Shown here: piece by piece, positions 7,803 through 14,621 of the stretch
Layout of the letters: each line of letters begins with the position of its first letter
Position numbering within the stretch: the first letter of the stretch is position 1
Assembly (NCBI GenBank): GCA_028695025.1
Contig: JAQVJV010000007.1
Span: 1-40,621, forward strand
Direction: 5' to 3'
DNA: 40,621 bases
DNA from: Candidatus Moraniibacteriota bacterium
GTDB taxonomy: Bacteria > Patescibacteriota > Minisyncoccia > Moranbacterales > UBA11712
Program-made: the position numbers and the translations under genes
The notes under the pieces: generated by a model
The model's database searches: none
What the model saw: the letters and a program-made list of their open reading frames with translations, nothing else
What the model was told of the DNA's origin: nothing

Positions 7803-8627
7803 TTCCACTTCCACTCTCGCCGCCCGCACAATCCGCCCATTCAGCCGATAGCCTTTCTGCAACACTTTTTTCACTTTTTCGCCTTTTCCAGCCATCGCCT
7901 CGTGGATCCCCGGATCAAAATCGTCTCCCGCTTTCACCGAAATTTCTTCGATATCATTATTCCGCAAAACATCTTCGAGCTGCTTTTTTATATACACGAT
8001 TCCCTCCACCCATCCGTTTTCTTTTTTCTCTTCCGGCACATGGGCAAGCGACGCCTCAAAATTGTCGACAACTGGCAAAATCTGCTCGATCACGTCCATT
8101 TTGGCAAACTTACGGAAATCTTCCTGCCGCTTCGCCTGACCTTTCTTGTAATTCTCAAAATCCGCTTGGCAACGCTTCCAGGAGTCGAGATAACCTTCGC
8201 CCTTCAAACTTTGGATATATTTCTCCAATAAGTGCTTTGTCCCATTAGCCAAATCTTGCTTTAACGCGTCATCTGGATTAAACCATTTAAATTCTTTTTC
8301 AAATTCTTCATTAGTCTCAACCAATGCTTCATCCCCATCGTATTTACACACAAAATCGATAAATACAAAATGTTTTTTCTTGTGAAAATCTTTTTCAAAA
8401 ATACTCTCATTGAAACCCATCTCCCCGATAATCTCAACATCCAAACTTGTTTCTTCTTTGGCTTCTCTGACCACAGCTTTTTTCAGACTTTCACCCATCT
8501 CGACGTGTCCGCCAAAACAAGTATATTTTCCGCCCCACTTTTTTCCTTTCGCTAGAAGAATTTTTCCTTCATTATTCACAATCAACGCTCCAACAATTGG
8601 CTCTGGATATTTTTTTTCCTCACTCAT
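7800..8627 (-). CDS. grpE: NUDIX hydrolase - GrpE fusion protein
   Basis: Residues 1-135 form a NUDIX domain with box G40-x5-E46-x7-R54-E55-x2-E58-E59; the usual Gly after EE is Ser61. Residues about 145-275 are GrpE, the nucleotide-exchange factor of DnaK: QADFENYKKG (154-163), LPVVDNFEASL (184-194), DFDPGIHEAM (237-246) and the C-terminal signature GYRLNGRIVRAARVEV (259-274). The usual long N-terminal GrpE helix is largely replaced by the NUDIX domain. DNA for the NUDIX part looks more A/T-rich than the GrpE part, suggesting recent joining. It is the only grpE seen and occupies the normal hrcA-grpE-dnaK slot, so the GrpE half should work. The NUDIX substrate is unknown. There is no stop or frame change between the domains. 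Confidence 0.9.
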   Translation of the reverse strand: MSEEKKYPEPIVGALIVNNEGKILLAKGKKWGGKYTCFGGHVEMGESLKKAVVREAKEETSLDVEIIGEMGFNESIFEKDFHKKKHFVFIDFVCKYDGDEALVETNEEFEKEFKWFNPDDALKQDLANGTKHLLEKYIQSLKGEGYLDSWKRCQADFENYKKGQAKRQEDFRKFAKMDVIEQILPVVDNFEASLAHVPEEKKENGWVEGIVYIKKQLEDVLRNNDIEEISVKAGDDFDPGIHEAMAGKGEKVKKVLQKGYRLNGRIVRAARVEVE

Positions 8628-8672
8628 AAATCTTAAATCTTAAATCAAAAATACTTTATACTTTATACAATA
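8624..8672. repeat. Heptad array overlapping the hrcA end and the grpE start
   Basis: Seven exact 7-bp units lie in one register, for example TCTTAAA twice in a row (8631-8644) and TACTTTA twice in a row (8652-8665). The array contains the ATG of the fusion gene (8625-8627) at one end and the last codons and stop of hrcA (8656-8672) at the other. Confidence 0.75.
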
Positions 8673-9411
8673 TGCTTGATACGATCAGCAAAACCAGCGT
8701 TCCGCCCATCAGCCTTTTCATATACTCAATCAGCGATTTGTTGCGGGCGTATTTCATCCGTTTCGGCCCGATGAGAGCCAAGATCCCTTTTTCGCCTGAT
8801 GCGGTCTTGTACGGCGTTACCATCATCGAGCAATTGGAAATCTCCTTGATCGGATTCTCTTTCCCGATGAAAATTTTCACCTCATTATCTTTGAGCTTCA
8901 CCAGAAGCTGATCCACCCGCTCGTCGATATAGTCGAGTGTTTCCGCGAGACGGCACAAATCGTCCATTTCCTGAAATTCGGGCTCGTCCAAGAGTTCCCG
9001 CATCCCGAAATCATAGAATTCGTCTTTCCCGATCACGCCGGAAATGGCAAGATTTCCCGAAAGTCCCGAAAGCAGTTTTGCCGCCGTTCTCTCAAGCCGC
9101 GTATTCTTGGCTTTGAGCTTCAGAAGTTCCGCTTGCAGTTTCTTTTGTTCGGCTTTGGAAAGCTTTTTGTCCGGCATTATTTCCTCGACGAAATAGCGAT
9201 AACCCTTGTCCGTCGGAATCCTTCCGGCCGACGTGTGCGGCTGGAAAAGATAGCCCATATCTTCCAGCTCGTTCATTTCTGCCCGAATCGTCGCCGAAGA
9301 AAGATCGAAGCCGTATTCTTTGGCAATATGCTTTGACCCGACCGGCACCGCCGTTTCGGTATATTCTTTCACCACCACCGAAAGCAAATTTTTCTGGCGA
9401 TCTGTGAGCAT
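8656..9411 (-). CDS. hrcA: Heat-inducible transcription repressor HrcA (short form)
   Basis: Repressor that binds CIRCE and is kept active by chaperones in well-studied bacteria. The N-terminal winged helix begins MLTDRQKNLLSVVVKEY, with SATIRAEMNELEDMGYLFQPHTSAGRIPTDKGYR-type signature spanning about residues 30-65. The C-terminal region keeps IGPKRMKYARN. At 251 aa it is clearly shorter than the usual 330-350, so part of the middle domain is missing. The protein ends in a hydrophobic stretch GGTLVLLIVSSILYKV not normal for HrcA, partly encoded by a heptad array. ATG at 9411 is chosen because family members start MLT; an in-frame TTG at 9426 lies within a palindrome. It is the first gene of the operon and autoregulated through the CIRCE at 9472. 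Confidence 0.93.
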   Translation of the reverse strand: MLTDRQKNLLSVVVKEYTETAVPVGSKHIAKEYGFDLSSATIRAEMNELEDMGYLFQPHTSAGRIPTDKGYRYFVEEIMPDKKLSKAEQKKLQAELLKLKAKNTRLERTAAKLLSGLSGNLAISGVIGKDEFYDFGMRELLDEPEFQEMDDLCRLAETLDYIDERVDQLLVKLKDNEVKIFIGKENPIKEISNCSMMVTPYKTASGEKGILALIGPKRMKYARNKSLIEYMKRLMGGTLVLLIVSSILYKV

Positions 9412-9420
9412 AACCAAAAC

Positions 9421-9451
9421 ATTCAATGTTCGGGATACCCGAACATTGAAT
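9421..9451. repeat. Perfect 14-bp-arm palindrome in the hrcA leader
   Basis: ATTCAATGTTCGGG (9421-9434) and CCCGAACATTGAAT (9438-9451) are perfect inverted repeats with loop ATA. The CCGAACATTGAAT core and the following GGGTAAG-like tail recur in cysS at 11931-11962. It lies 10 bases upstream of the hrcA ATG and downstream of CIRCE. Confidence 0.85.
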
Positions 9452-9471
9452 ATTGGGGTAAGCCCGTATAA

Positions 9472-9498
9472 CTAGCACTCAACCAATCCGAGTGCTAA
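9472..9498 (-). promoter_or_regulatory. CIRCE operator of the hrcA-dnaK operon
   Basis: CTAGCACTC-N9-GAGTGCTAA on the plus strand matches the CIRCE consensus TTAGCACTC-N9-GAGTGCTAA at all but one base. It sits at the expected transcription start, directly downstream of the promoter -10 on the minus strand. Confidence 0.95.
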
Positions 9499-9502
9499 TT
9501 CC

Positions 9503-9530
9503 ATTCTATATTACTCAAAAACAGTGTCAA
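9503..9530 (-). promoter_or_regulatory. Promoter of the heat-shock operon
   Basis: On the minus strand, TTGACA (9530-9525) and TAGAAT (9508-9503) are separated by 16 bp. CIRCE begins 5 bp past the -10, so HrcA binding would cover the start site. Confidence 0.8.
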
Positions 9531-9535
9531 GTCTT

Positions 9536-9769
9536 TCACTTTACCGGATCGTTTCCGCCCTGCGCCCAAGGGTGGCAACGGACAATGCGCTTGAGCCCCA
9601 TCCAACCGCCTTTTGTGAGTCCGTATTTCTCAATCGCCTGATAGGTGTACTCACTGCACGTCGGATGAAAACGGCAAACTCGCTCCGAATATATGAACGA
9701 CAAAAACCCCGTATCGAGGGAAAGGTACTTCTGATACCACCTAATAGTTTTGAGAATAATTGATTTCAT
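9536..9769 (-). CDS. yidD: Membrane protein insertion efficiency factor YidD
   Basis: Small (77 aa) YidD-family protein thought to assist YidC-dependent membrane insertion. Visible family marks are IRWYQKYLS (8-17), CRFHPTCSEYTYQAI (32-46), the conserved cysteines C32 and C38, and GLKRIVRCHPW (59-69). In many bacteria yidD follows rnpA and precedes yidC; here it instead lies alone upstream of the hrcA promoter and divergent from the corA-like gene, whose promoter overlaps its start. The ATG at 9769 is 3-5 bases from the TATAAT used in the other direction. No Shine-Dalgarno sequence is visible. Confidence 0.95.
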   Translation of the reverse strand: MKSIILKTIRWYQKYLSLDTGFLSFIYSERVCRFHPTCSEYTYQAIEKYGLTKGGWMGLKRIVRCHPWAQGGNDPVK

Positions 9770-9777
9770 GGTATAAT
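9750..9777 (+). promoter_or_regulatory. Promoter of the corA-like gene
   Basis: TTGAGA (9750-9755) and TATAAT (9772-9777) are separated by 16 bp, giving a leader of about 20 bases. It overlaps the 5' end of the divergent yidD gene. Confidence 0.65.
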
Positions 9778-9805
9778 TTTATAAAAGAATTCGAAATTAT
9801 CAAAA

Positions 9806-10711
9806 ATGCGTCAAATAAAAACAAAAAAAGTCACCTGGATCGATTTCACCGAGCCGAGCGCCGACGAAATCCTTTTTCTAAAAAAACTCAAGCTCCATCC
9901 CTTGGCGATTGAGGAGTTCACCATGCCTTCGGCGCGCCCCAAAGCAAGCCTTTATGACCATTGTCTTTATCTCACCATCCATATTCCCCTTTTCGACAAG
10001 GAAAACCGGAGGACTTTCCCCAGCGAGCTCGACATCGTCATAACGGACAAATATCTCATCACCGGCCACGATCAGGATATTTTCCAGCTTCGCGATTTTT
10101 TTGTCAAACTCCAGCGTAGCAAACGACTCCAAGCCAAGTATATGTCCCAAACGCCCGGGTATCTCCTATATTATATCATCGAATCCCTGCTTGAGTCCTG
10201 TTTTCCGAAAATCGACCATATCAACGAAAACCTCGACAGAATCGAAGAAGAAATTTTCAAGGGGAACGAAAAAGAGATGGTCCACGAAATTTCCTATGTG
10301 AAGCGCGACATCCTCAATTTCCGTCGGACACTGAAACCGCAAAAATCCGTGCTTGAATCCCTTGCCCGCGATAAATATCCGATGGTCGATAAGAAACTGC
10401 AGGAATACTATCAAGATCTTGTCGGCACCAACGAGCGGGTCTGGAACGCCCTTGAAAACGCCAAGGAAGTGATTGAATCACTCGAAGAAACGAACAATGC
10501 CCTCCTTTCCAACAAATTGAACCATACGATGAAAGTTCTCACTGTTTTTTCGGCAATTTTCCTCCCGATGACGGTGATTTCCAACATCCTCGCCATGAGC
10601 GCCACCATTCCTTTCGGCGACAATCCTCACGGCTTTTGGATCTGGATCGGCATCATGATCGCCGTATCTTTCCTCACTATCGGCCTTTTCCGGTGGAAAA
10701 AGTGGATTTGA
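9806..10711 (+). CDS. CorA-family divalent-cation transporter with altered GMN motif
   Basis: Pentameric Mg2+/Co2+-type channel family. The N-terminal cytoplasmic domain (1-about 130), a long charged stalk helix (about 135-240), and two C-terminal membrane helices (about 243-262 and 277-295) with the basic end RWKKWI follow the CorA plan; the length of 301 aa is normal. The hallmark Gly-Met-Asn at the end of the first membrane helix is replaced by A263-M264-S265 in the context SNILAMSATIPF. GMN forms the ion-selectivity entrance in CorA, so selectivity may differ or the protein may transport another ion. It is transcribed from its own promoter and followed by a terminator. Fold confidence is high; substrate is unknown. 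Confidence 0.88.
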   Translation: MRQIKTKKVTWIDFTEPSADEILFLKKLKLHPLAIEEFTMPSARPKASLYDHCLYLTIHIPLFDKENRRTFPSELDIVITDKYLITGHDQDIFQLRDFFVKLQRSKRLQAKYMSQTPGYLLYYIIESLLESCFPKIDHINENLDRIEEEIFKGNEKEMVHEISYVKRDILNFRRTLKPQKSVLESLARDKYPMVDKKLQEYYQDLVGTNERVWNALENAKEVIESLEETNNALLSNKLNHTMKVLTVFSAIFLPMTVISNILAMSATIPFGDNPHGFWIWIGIMIAVSFLTIGLFRWKKWI

Positions 10712-10738
10712 TATTGAAATTGGAAAATATATTTGAAA

Positions 10739-10766
10739 AGCAGGGCCGTTGGATCCTGCTTTTTTG
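10739..10766 (+). terminator. Terminator of the corA-like gene
   Basis: AGCAGG (10739-10744) pairs with CCTGCT (10755-10760), followed by six T. A second inverted repeat GGCGTG/CACGCC lies just downstream (10768-10793). Confidence 0.8.
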
Positions 10767-10835
10767 GGGCGTGCTTTATAAGTTATCCACGCCAAATTAT
10801 TCAGTTTTTATCAAGCCCATTTTACAAAAGAAAAA

Positions 10836-10865
10836 ATGACAAGTAGTATTAAGAGGTAATATAAA
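10836..10865 (+). promoter_or_regulatory. Possible promoter of cysS
   Basis: ATGACA (10836-10841) and TATAAA (10860-10865) are separated by 18 bp. The -10 ends only 10 bases before the cysS ATG, so the mRNA would be nearly leaderless. Confidence 0.45.
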
Positions 10866-10875
10866 GTACAAGTTT

Positions 10876-12306
10876 ATGCTAAAACTCTATAACACCCTCA
10901 CCAAGAAAAAAGAAGAATTCGCGCCTCTTCACAAGGGGAAAGTCGCCATATATACTTGCGGGCCGACGGTTTATGATTTTGCACACATCGGCAATTTGCG
11001 GGCCTACACCGCCTCCGACGTTTTGCGCCGATATCTTGAATATCTCGGCTATGAAGTGAGACAAATAAAAAACATCACCGACGTGGGCCACCTCACCGCC
11101 GATGATATCGCTCAAGCCGACACAGGCGAGGACAAAATGGCAAAAGCCGCCCGGCGCGAGAAAAAAACGCCTGAAGAAATCGCGAGGTTCTATGAAAACG
11201 CCTTCCGCCGCGACGAAGAAGCGATGAATATTCTCCCTGCCCACTATTTTCCCCGCGCCACCGCCCACATCCCGCAGATGATCAAGATTATTGAAACCCT
11301 GATCGAAAAAGGCCACGCCTACGAAAAAAACGGCAATGTTTTCTACGATGTCACCAGTTTCCCGGGATATGGGAAACTTTCCGGAAACACGCTCGATAAC
11401 TTGAAAGTCGGCGCGCGCCTCGAAGAACATCCCGACAAAAAACATCCATGGGACTTTGCTCTGTGGCTTAAGGCCCCTGAAGAACATATTTTGAAATACG
11501 ATTCTCCTTGGGGGGTCGGATATCCGGGCTGGCACATCGAGTGCTCGGCTATGAGCGTTGAGTATCTTGGCGACACGCTCGACATCCACACTGGTGGCGA
11601 AGATCATATTTTCCCACATCACGAAGCCGAAATCGCCCAATCGGAAGGCGCCACCGGAAAAAAATTCGCCAACTTTTGGTTCCACAACCGCTTTTTGCTC
11701 GTCGACGGTGAGAAAATGTCAAAATCGAAAGGCAATTTCTACATCTTGAAAGATATCACTGAAAAAGGCTTTGATCCGATGCATTTGAGATTATTTTATT
11801 TGTCATCGCATTATCGAAAGCAAGCCGATTTTTCCTGGCCGGCGCTTGAGCAAGCCAAAACCAATTATAATCGCATCGCCGAATGGCGGGGAAAACTGGA
11901 AGATTTATCGAAATCAAGACAAACAGATAATTCTAACCGAACATTGAATGTTCGGGTAAGATATTTTGAATCCGCGATGGGCGACGATCTCAACACGCCT
12001 CTTGCTTTGTCGCATCTTCATGAACTCATCACCGAAACGAACAAACAAATCTCTGAAAATAGCTTGACGGCCGAAAAAGCCAGAGAAATTCTCGCCGTGT
12101 TTGAAAAAATGAACACGGTTTTCGGCCTGCGTTTCCCCGAAAAGGAAAAGGAAATCCCTGAAGAAATTAAGCACCTCGCCGAAGAAAGACTAAAGGCCCG
12201 GAATAATAAAAACTTCCAGGAAGCCGACGACCTGCGCCAAAAAATCGAAGAATCAGGATTTGAAATTGAAGATATCGAAAAAGGCTATAAAATAAGGAAA
12301 AAATAA
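10876..12306 (+). CDS. cysS: Cysteinyl-tRNA synthetase
   Basis: Class I synthetase charging tRNA-Cys. The HIGH-type motif is HIGN (37-40) in YTCGPTVYDFAHIGNLRAY, the KMSKS loop is at 280-284, the zinc-site region contains GWHIECSAM and TGGEDHIFPHHEAEIAQ, and a C-terminal helical DALR-type region follows. At 476 aa it is of usual length. Residues about 346-360 (around NSNRTLNVRVRYF) are encoded by a palindromic repeat related to the one in the hrcA leader, inserted in the variable linker just before the conserved FESAMGDDLNTP. No Shine-Dalgarno sequence is visible; the nearby upstream -10 suggests a very short leader. Confidence 0.98.
   Translation: MLKLYNTLTKKKEEFAPLHKGKVAIYTCGPTVYDFAHIGNLRAYTASDVLRRYLEYLGYEVRQIKNITDVGHLTADDIAQADTGEDKMAKAARREKKTPEEIARFYENAFRRDEEAMNILPAHYFPRATAHIPQMIKIIETLIEKGHAYEKNGNVFYDVTSFPGYGKLSGNTLDNLKVGARLEEHPDKKHPWDFALWLKAPEEHILKYDSPWGVGYPGWHIECSAMSVEYLGDTLDIHTGGEDHIFPHHEAEIAQSEGATGKKFANFWFHNRFLLVDGEKMSKSKGNFYILKDITEKGFDPMHLRLFYLSSHYRKQADFSWPALEQAKTNYNRIAEWRGKLEDLSKSRQTDNSNRTLNVRVRYFESAMGDDLNTPLALSHLHELITETNKQISENSLTAEKAREILAVFEKMNTVFGLRFPEKEKEIPEEIKHLAEERLKARNNKNFQEADDLRQKIEESGFEIEDIEKGYKIRKK
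11931..11962. repeat. Palindromic element inside the cysS coding sequence
   Basis: The core CCGAACATT-G-AATGTTCGG is perfect (11937-11955), and the outer bases extend an imperfect stem to about 15 pairs. It is read in frame as NRTLNVR. About 25 bp (CCGAACATTGAAT plus a GGGTAAG tail) are shared with the hrcA leader palindrome at 9421-9460. Confidence 0.75.
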
Positions 12307-12357
12307 AAACAAAAAAAATATGCACAGCTTATCAGGAGTGCTTGTTTTGTGTTTGTC

Positions 12358-12366
12358 TGATATAAT
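12358..12366 (+). promoter_or_regulatory. Extended -10 promoter of dnaB (leaderless)
   Basis: TGATATAAT is an extended -10 with perfect TATAAT at 12361-12366. The dnaB ATG is at 12376, so the mRNA is predicted to begin at or within 1-4 bases of the start codon. There is no Shine-Dalgarno site. Confidence 0.6.
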
Positions 12367-12375
12367 ATTTTCACT

Positions 12376-13785
12376 ATGCCGGAGAAAAAATCCCGATCCG
12401 CCTCATCGGCGGACGACAAGCGAAAGCCCACTAAGTTTTATTTAGGGGAAGCCCGGATTCCGCCGCAGAATATTGAAGCGGAAATGTCCGTTTTGGGCTC
12501 CCTCATGCTCGACAAAAACGCGATTGTGAAAATTGCGGATCTTGTGCGCCCGGAAGATTTCTACAAAGACGCAAACCGACTGGTCTATGAAACGATGCTC
12601 GAGCTCTACGAAGACCGCGAACCAATTGATGTTCTTTCTCTTTCCAACCGCCTCGAGGAAAAAAAACAACTGGAGAAAATCGGCGGCGCGACTTATCTCA
12701 CCGAACTTGTGAACACCGTCCCGACCGCTTCAAACGTCGTCCACTACGCCAAGGTCGTCCAGAAAAAAGCGCTTTTGCGAAGACTCATCGTCACCGCATC
12801 GGATATCGTGGAGCTCGGATATGAAGAAGCCGAGGATGTGGAAAAAGTGCTCGACGAGGCCGAACAGAAGCTTTTCGGTGTTTCCCAAAAATACGTGAAA
12901 GCCGACTTCGTCCCCTTGAAAACTTATCTCGAATCCGCTTTCAACCGAATCGACGAACTTCATAAAGGCGACAAAGACCTGCGAGGCGTGCCTTCCGGAT
13001 TTCACGATCTTGATTCCATCCTTGCCGGATTCCAAAAATCGGACCTTGTCATCCTTGCCGCCCGCCCGTCAATCGGAAAAACATCACTCGCCCTCGACAT
13101 CGCCCGGAACGTCGCCGTAAAGCAAAAAGTTCCGGTGGGCATCTTCTCTCTTGAGATGTCATCCGACCAGCTGGTGGACCGCATGCTTTCCGCCCAAGGC
13201 CGCGTGGATGCCTGGCGGATGAGAACCGGGAGATTGGTCAGCAACAAGGACGAAGACGATTTTGCCAAAATCGGCGAAGCGATGGGAGTCCTTTCCGAAG
13301 CGCCGATTTTCATCGACGACGCGGCAAGCGCGAATGTCATGGAAATGCGCACGATGGCCCGGCGACTCCAAGCCGAGCACAATTTGGGACTCATCATCAT
13401 CGACTACCTTCAGCTTATGCAAGGCCGCTCAACCGACAACCGCGTCCAGGAAGTTTCCGAAATTTCCCGGTCCCTCAAGCAACTCGCCCGCGAACTCAAT
13501 TTGCCTGTGATTGCCCTTTCCCAGCTTTCCCGCGCCGTGGAAAACCGCTCTCCCCAAGTGCCGAAACTTTCCGACCTTCGTGAATCCGGATCCATTGAGC
13601 AGGACGCTGATGTCGTGATGTTCCTCTATCGCGAAGACCGCGAAAAACCGGATACCCCAAACAAAAATGTCATCCAAGTCATTGTCGCGAAACACAGAAA
13701 CGGCCCACTTGGAACGGCGAATCTTTATTTCAATGATATGTATACGAGCTTCTCGTCGCTTGAAAAGCGTCAGGCAGAAAATTAA
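12376..13785 (+). CDS. dnaB: Replicative DNA helicase DnaB
   Basis: Hexameric 5'-3' helicase of the replication fork. The N-terminal domain starts at RIPPQNIEAEMSVLGSLM (28-45), the linker follows, and the RecA-like ATPase domain has Walker A ARPSIGKTSLA (about 229-239), Walker B LGLIIIDYLQLMQG and the DnaB motif SQLSRAVENR, with the C-terminal LRESGSIEQDADVVMFLYR. At 469 aa it is of normal length with no intein, which is notable because DnaB is a frequent intein host. The N-terminal 25 residues are basic and low-complexity. The gene precedes recR and is probably read from a leaderless transcript. Confidence 0.99.
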   Translation: MPEKKSRSASSADDKRKPTKFYLGEARIPPQNIEAEMSVLGSLMLDKNAIVKIADLVRPEDFYKDANRLVYETMLELYEDREPIDVLSLSNRLEEKKQLEKIGGATYLTELVNTVPTASNVVHYAKVVQKKALLRRLIVTASDIVELGYEEAEDVEKVLDEAEQKLFGVSQKYVKADFVPLKTYLESAFNRIDELHKGDKDLRGVPSGFHDLDSILAGFQKSDLVILAARPSIGKTSLALDIARNVAVKQKVPVGIFSLEMSSDQLVDRMLSAQGRVDAWRMRTGRLVSNKDEDDFAKIGEAMGVLSEAPIFIDDAASANVMEMRTMARRLQAEHNLGLIIIDYLQLMQGRSTDNRVQEVSEISRSLKQLARELNLPVIALSQLSRAVENRSPQVPKLSDLRESGSIEQDADVVMFLYREDREKPDTPNKNVIQVIVAKHRNGPLGTANLYFNDMYTSFSSLEKRQAEN

Positions 13786-13854
13786 TTCAAAATTAAAATT
13801 GTGGAATAGGGCAATTTTTATAAAACAAACTTGCGAGCGTTGCGAGCTCAAAAA

Positions 13855-13889
13855 TTTTGCATTTTGATTTTTAAGTTTTGAACTTTTTT
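13855..13889. repeat. Heptad spacer array directly before recR
   Basis: Five exact 7-bp units of the type TTTTGCA/TTTTGAT end at 13889, and the recR ATG follows at 13890 with no room for a Shine-Dalgarno site. Sequence 13786-13854 holds weaker heptads and a TTGCGAG-type repeat. Confidence 0.7.
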
Positions 13890-14480
13890 ATGTTTCCTAA
13901 ATCCTTCCAAAAACTCATTGATCACTTCGCCTCTCTTCCCTCCGTCGGACCCAAGATGGCCGAACGGCTGGTTTTGCATCTCTGGAAATACGACCAGGAA
14001 AAACTTGACGATTTTTCCCAAGACTTGCAAGGTCTCAAACGAAACATCCATTTCTGCTCCCAGTGTTTCAATATTTCCGAAAACGGACTCTGCGCTATCT
14101 GCGCCGACAAAAAACGTGAACAGAACACAATCTGCGTCGTGGAAGAGCCGCTCGACATCATTGCCCTTGAAAAAACCCGTCGGATGCGCGGGCTCTATCA
14201 CGTCCTCGGCGGGACGATCAATGCCCCCGACGACAAAAACAATCCGTTGAAAATAAACGAACTTATAACCCGCCTCAAATCGGGAAATATAGAAGAAGTG
14301 ATCATTGCCACCAATCCGACCACCGAAGGCGAAGCAACAGCCCTCTATCTCGCAAGGCTAGTGCGGCCTCTCAATATAAAAATAACCCGCCTGGCGCGGG
14401 GACTTCCCACGGGCGGGGATATCGAATACGCCGACGAAGCAACCTTGAGCGGAGCAATTGAGGGGAGACGAGAGCTATAA
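13890..14480 (+). CDS. recR: Recombination protein RecR
   Basis: RecFOR-pathway protein that helps load RecA at gaps. The helix-hairpin-helix start MFPKSFQKLIDHFASLPSVG, the C4 zinc finger CSQCFNISENGLCAIC, and the Toprim domain (VVEEPLDIIALE, then IIATNPTTEGEATALYL and the end LARGLPTGGDIEYADEATL) are all present. The ATG at 13890 is preferred over the upstream TTG because family members begin MxPxxFxxLI; this gives 196 aa, the normal length. The start codon abuts a heptad array. It is probably co-transcribed with dnaB. Confidence 0.97.
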   Translation: MFPKSFQKLIDHFASLPSVGPKMAERLVLHLWKYDQEKLDDFSQDLQGLKRNIHFCSQCFNISENGLCAICADKKREQNTICVVEEPLDIIALEKTRRMRGLYHVLGGTINAPDDKNNPLKINELITRLKSGNIEEVIIATNPTTEGEATALYLARLVRPLNIKITRLARGLPTGGDIEYADEATLSGAIEGRREL

Positions 14481-14578
14481 AAATCCCAAAATAAATTTCC
14501 AATATCCAATAAAAATTCAACGTCTAACTCCCAGATTTTTGATTTTTCGATTTGGGTTTTTGTTGGATATCGGGTATT
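14481..14578. repeat. Fourteen-unit heptad spacer array between recR and the terminator
   Basis: The whole interval divides into 14 consecutive 7-bp units in one register, starting at the first base after the recR stop. Left units such as ATTTCCA and ATATCCA are mirrored on the right by TTTTGTT and GGATATC, giving CCAATATCCAA (14499-14509) against TTGGATATCGG (14563-14573). Confidence 0.75.
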
Positions 14579-14582
14579 AAAA

Positions 14583-14610
14583 AAACAAACCCCCGAAAGG
14601 CTTGTTTTTT
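14583..14610. terminator. Convergent terminator between recR and rplU
   Basis: AAACAA-a-CC (14583-14591) pairs with GG-c-TTGTTT (14599-14608), with T runs on both strands, so it can serve both converging genes. Confidence 0.7.
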
Positions 14611-14621
14611 ATTGGAGAAAA

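Noticed and set aside
8624-8672. Heptad arrays considered as CRISPR
   Set aside because: Units of 7 bp without spacers, no cas genes in the window and a different unit in each junction.
14499-14573. Inverted repeat after recR considered as the terminator
   Set aside because: Arms are 54 bases apart and no U tract follows; a proper terminator lies at 14583-14610.
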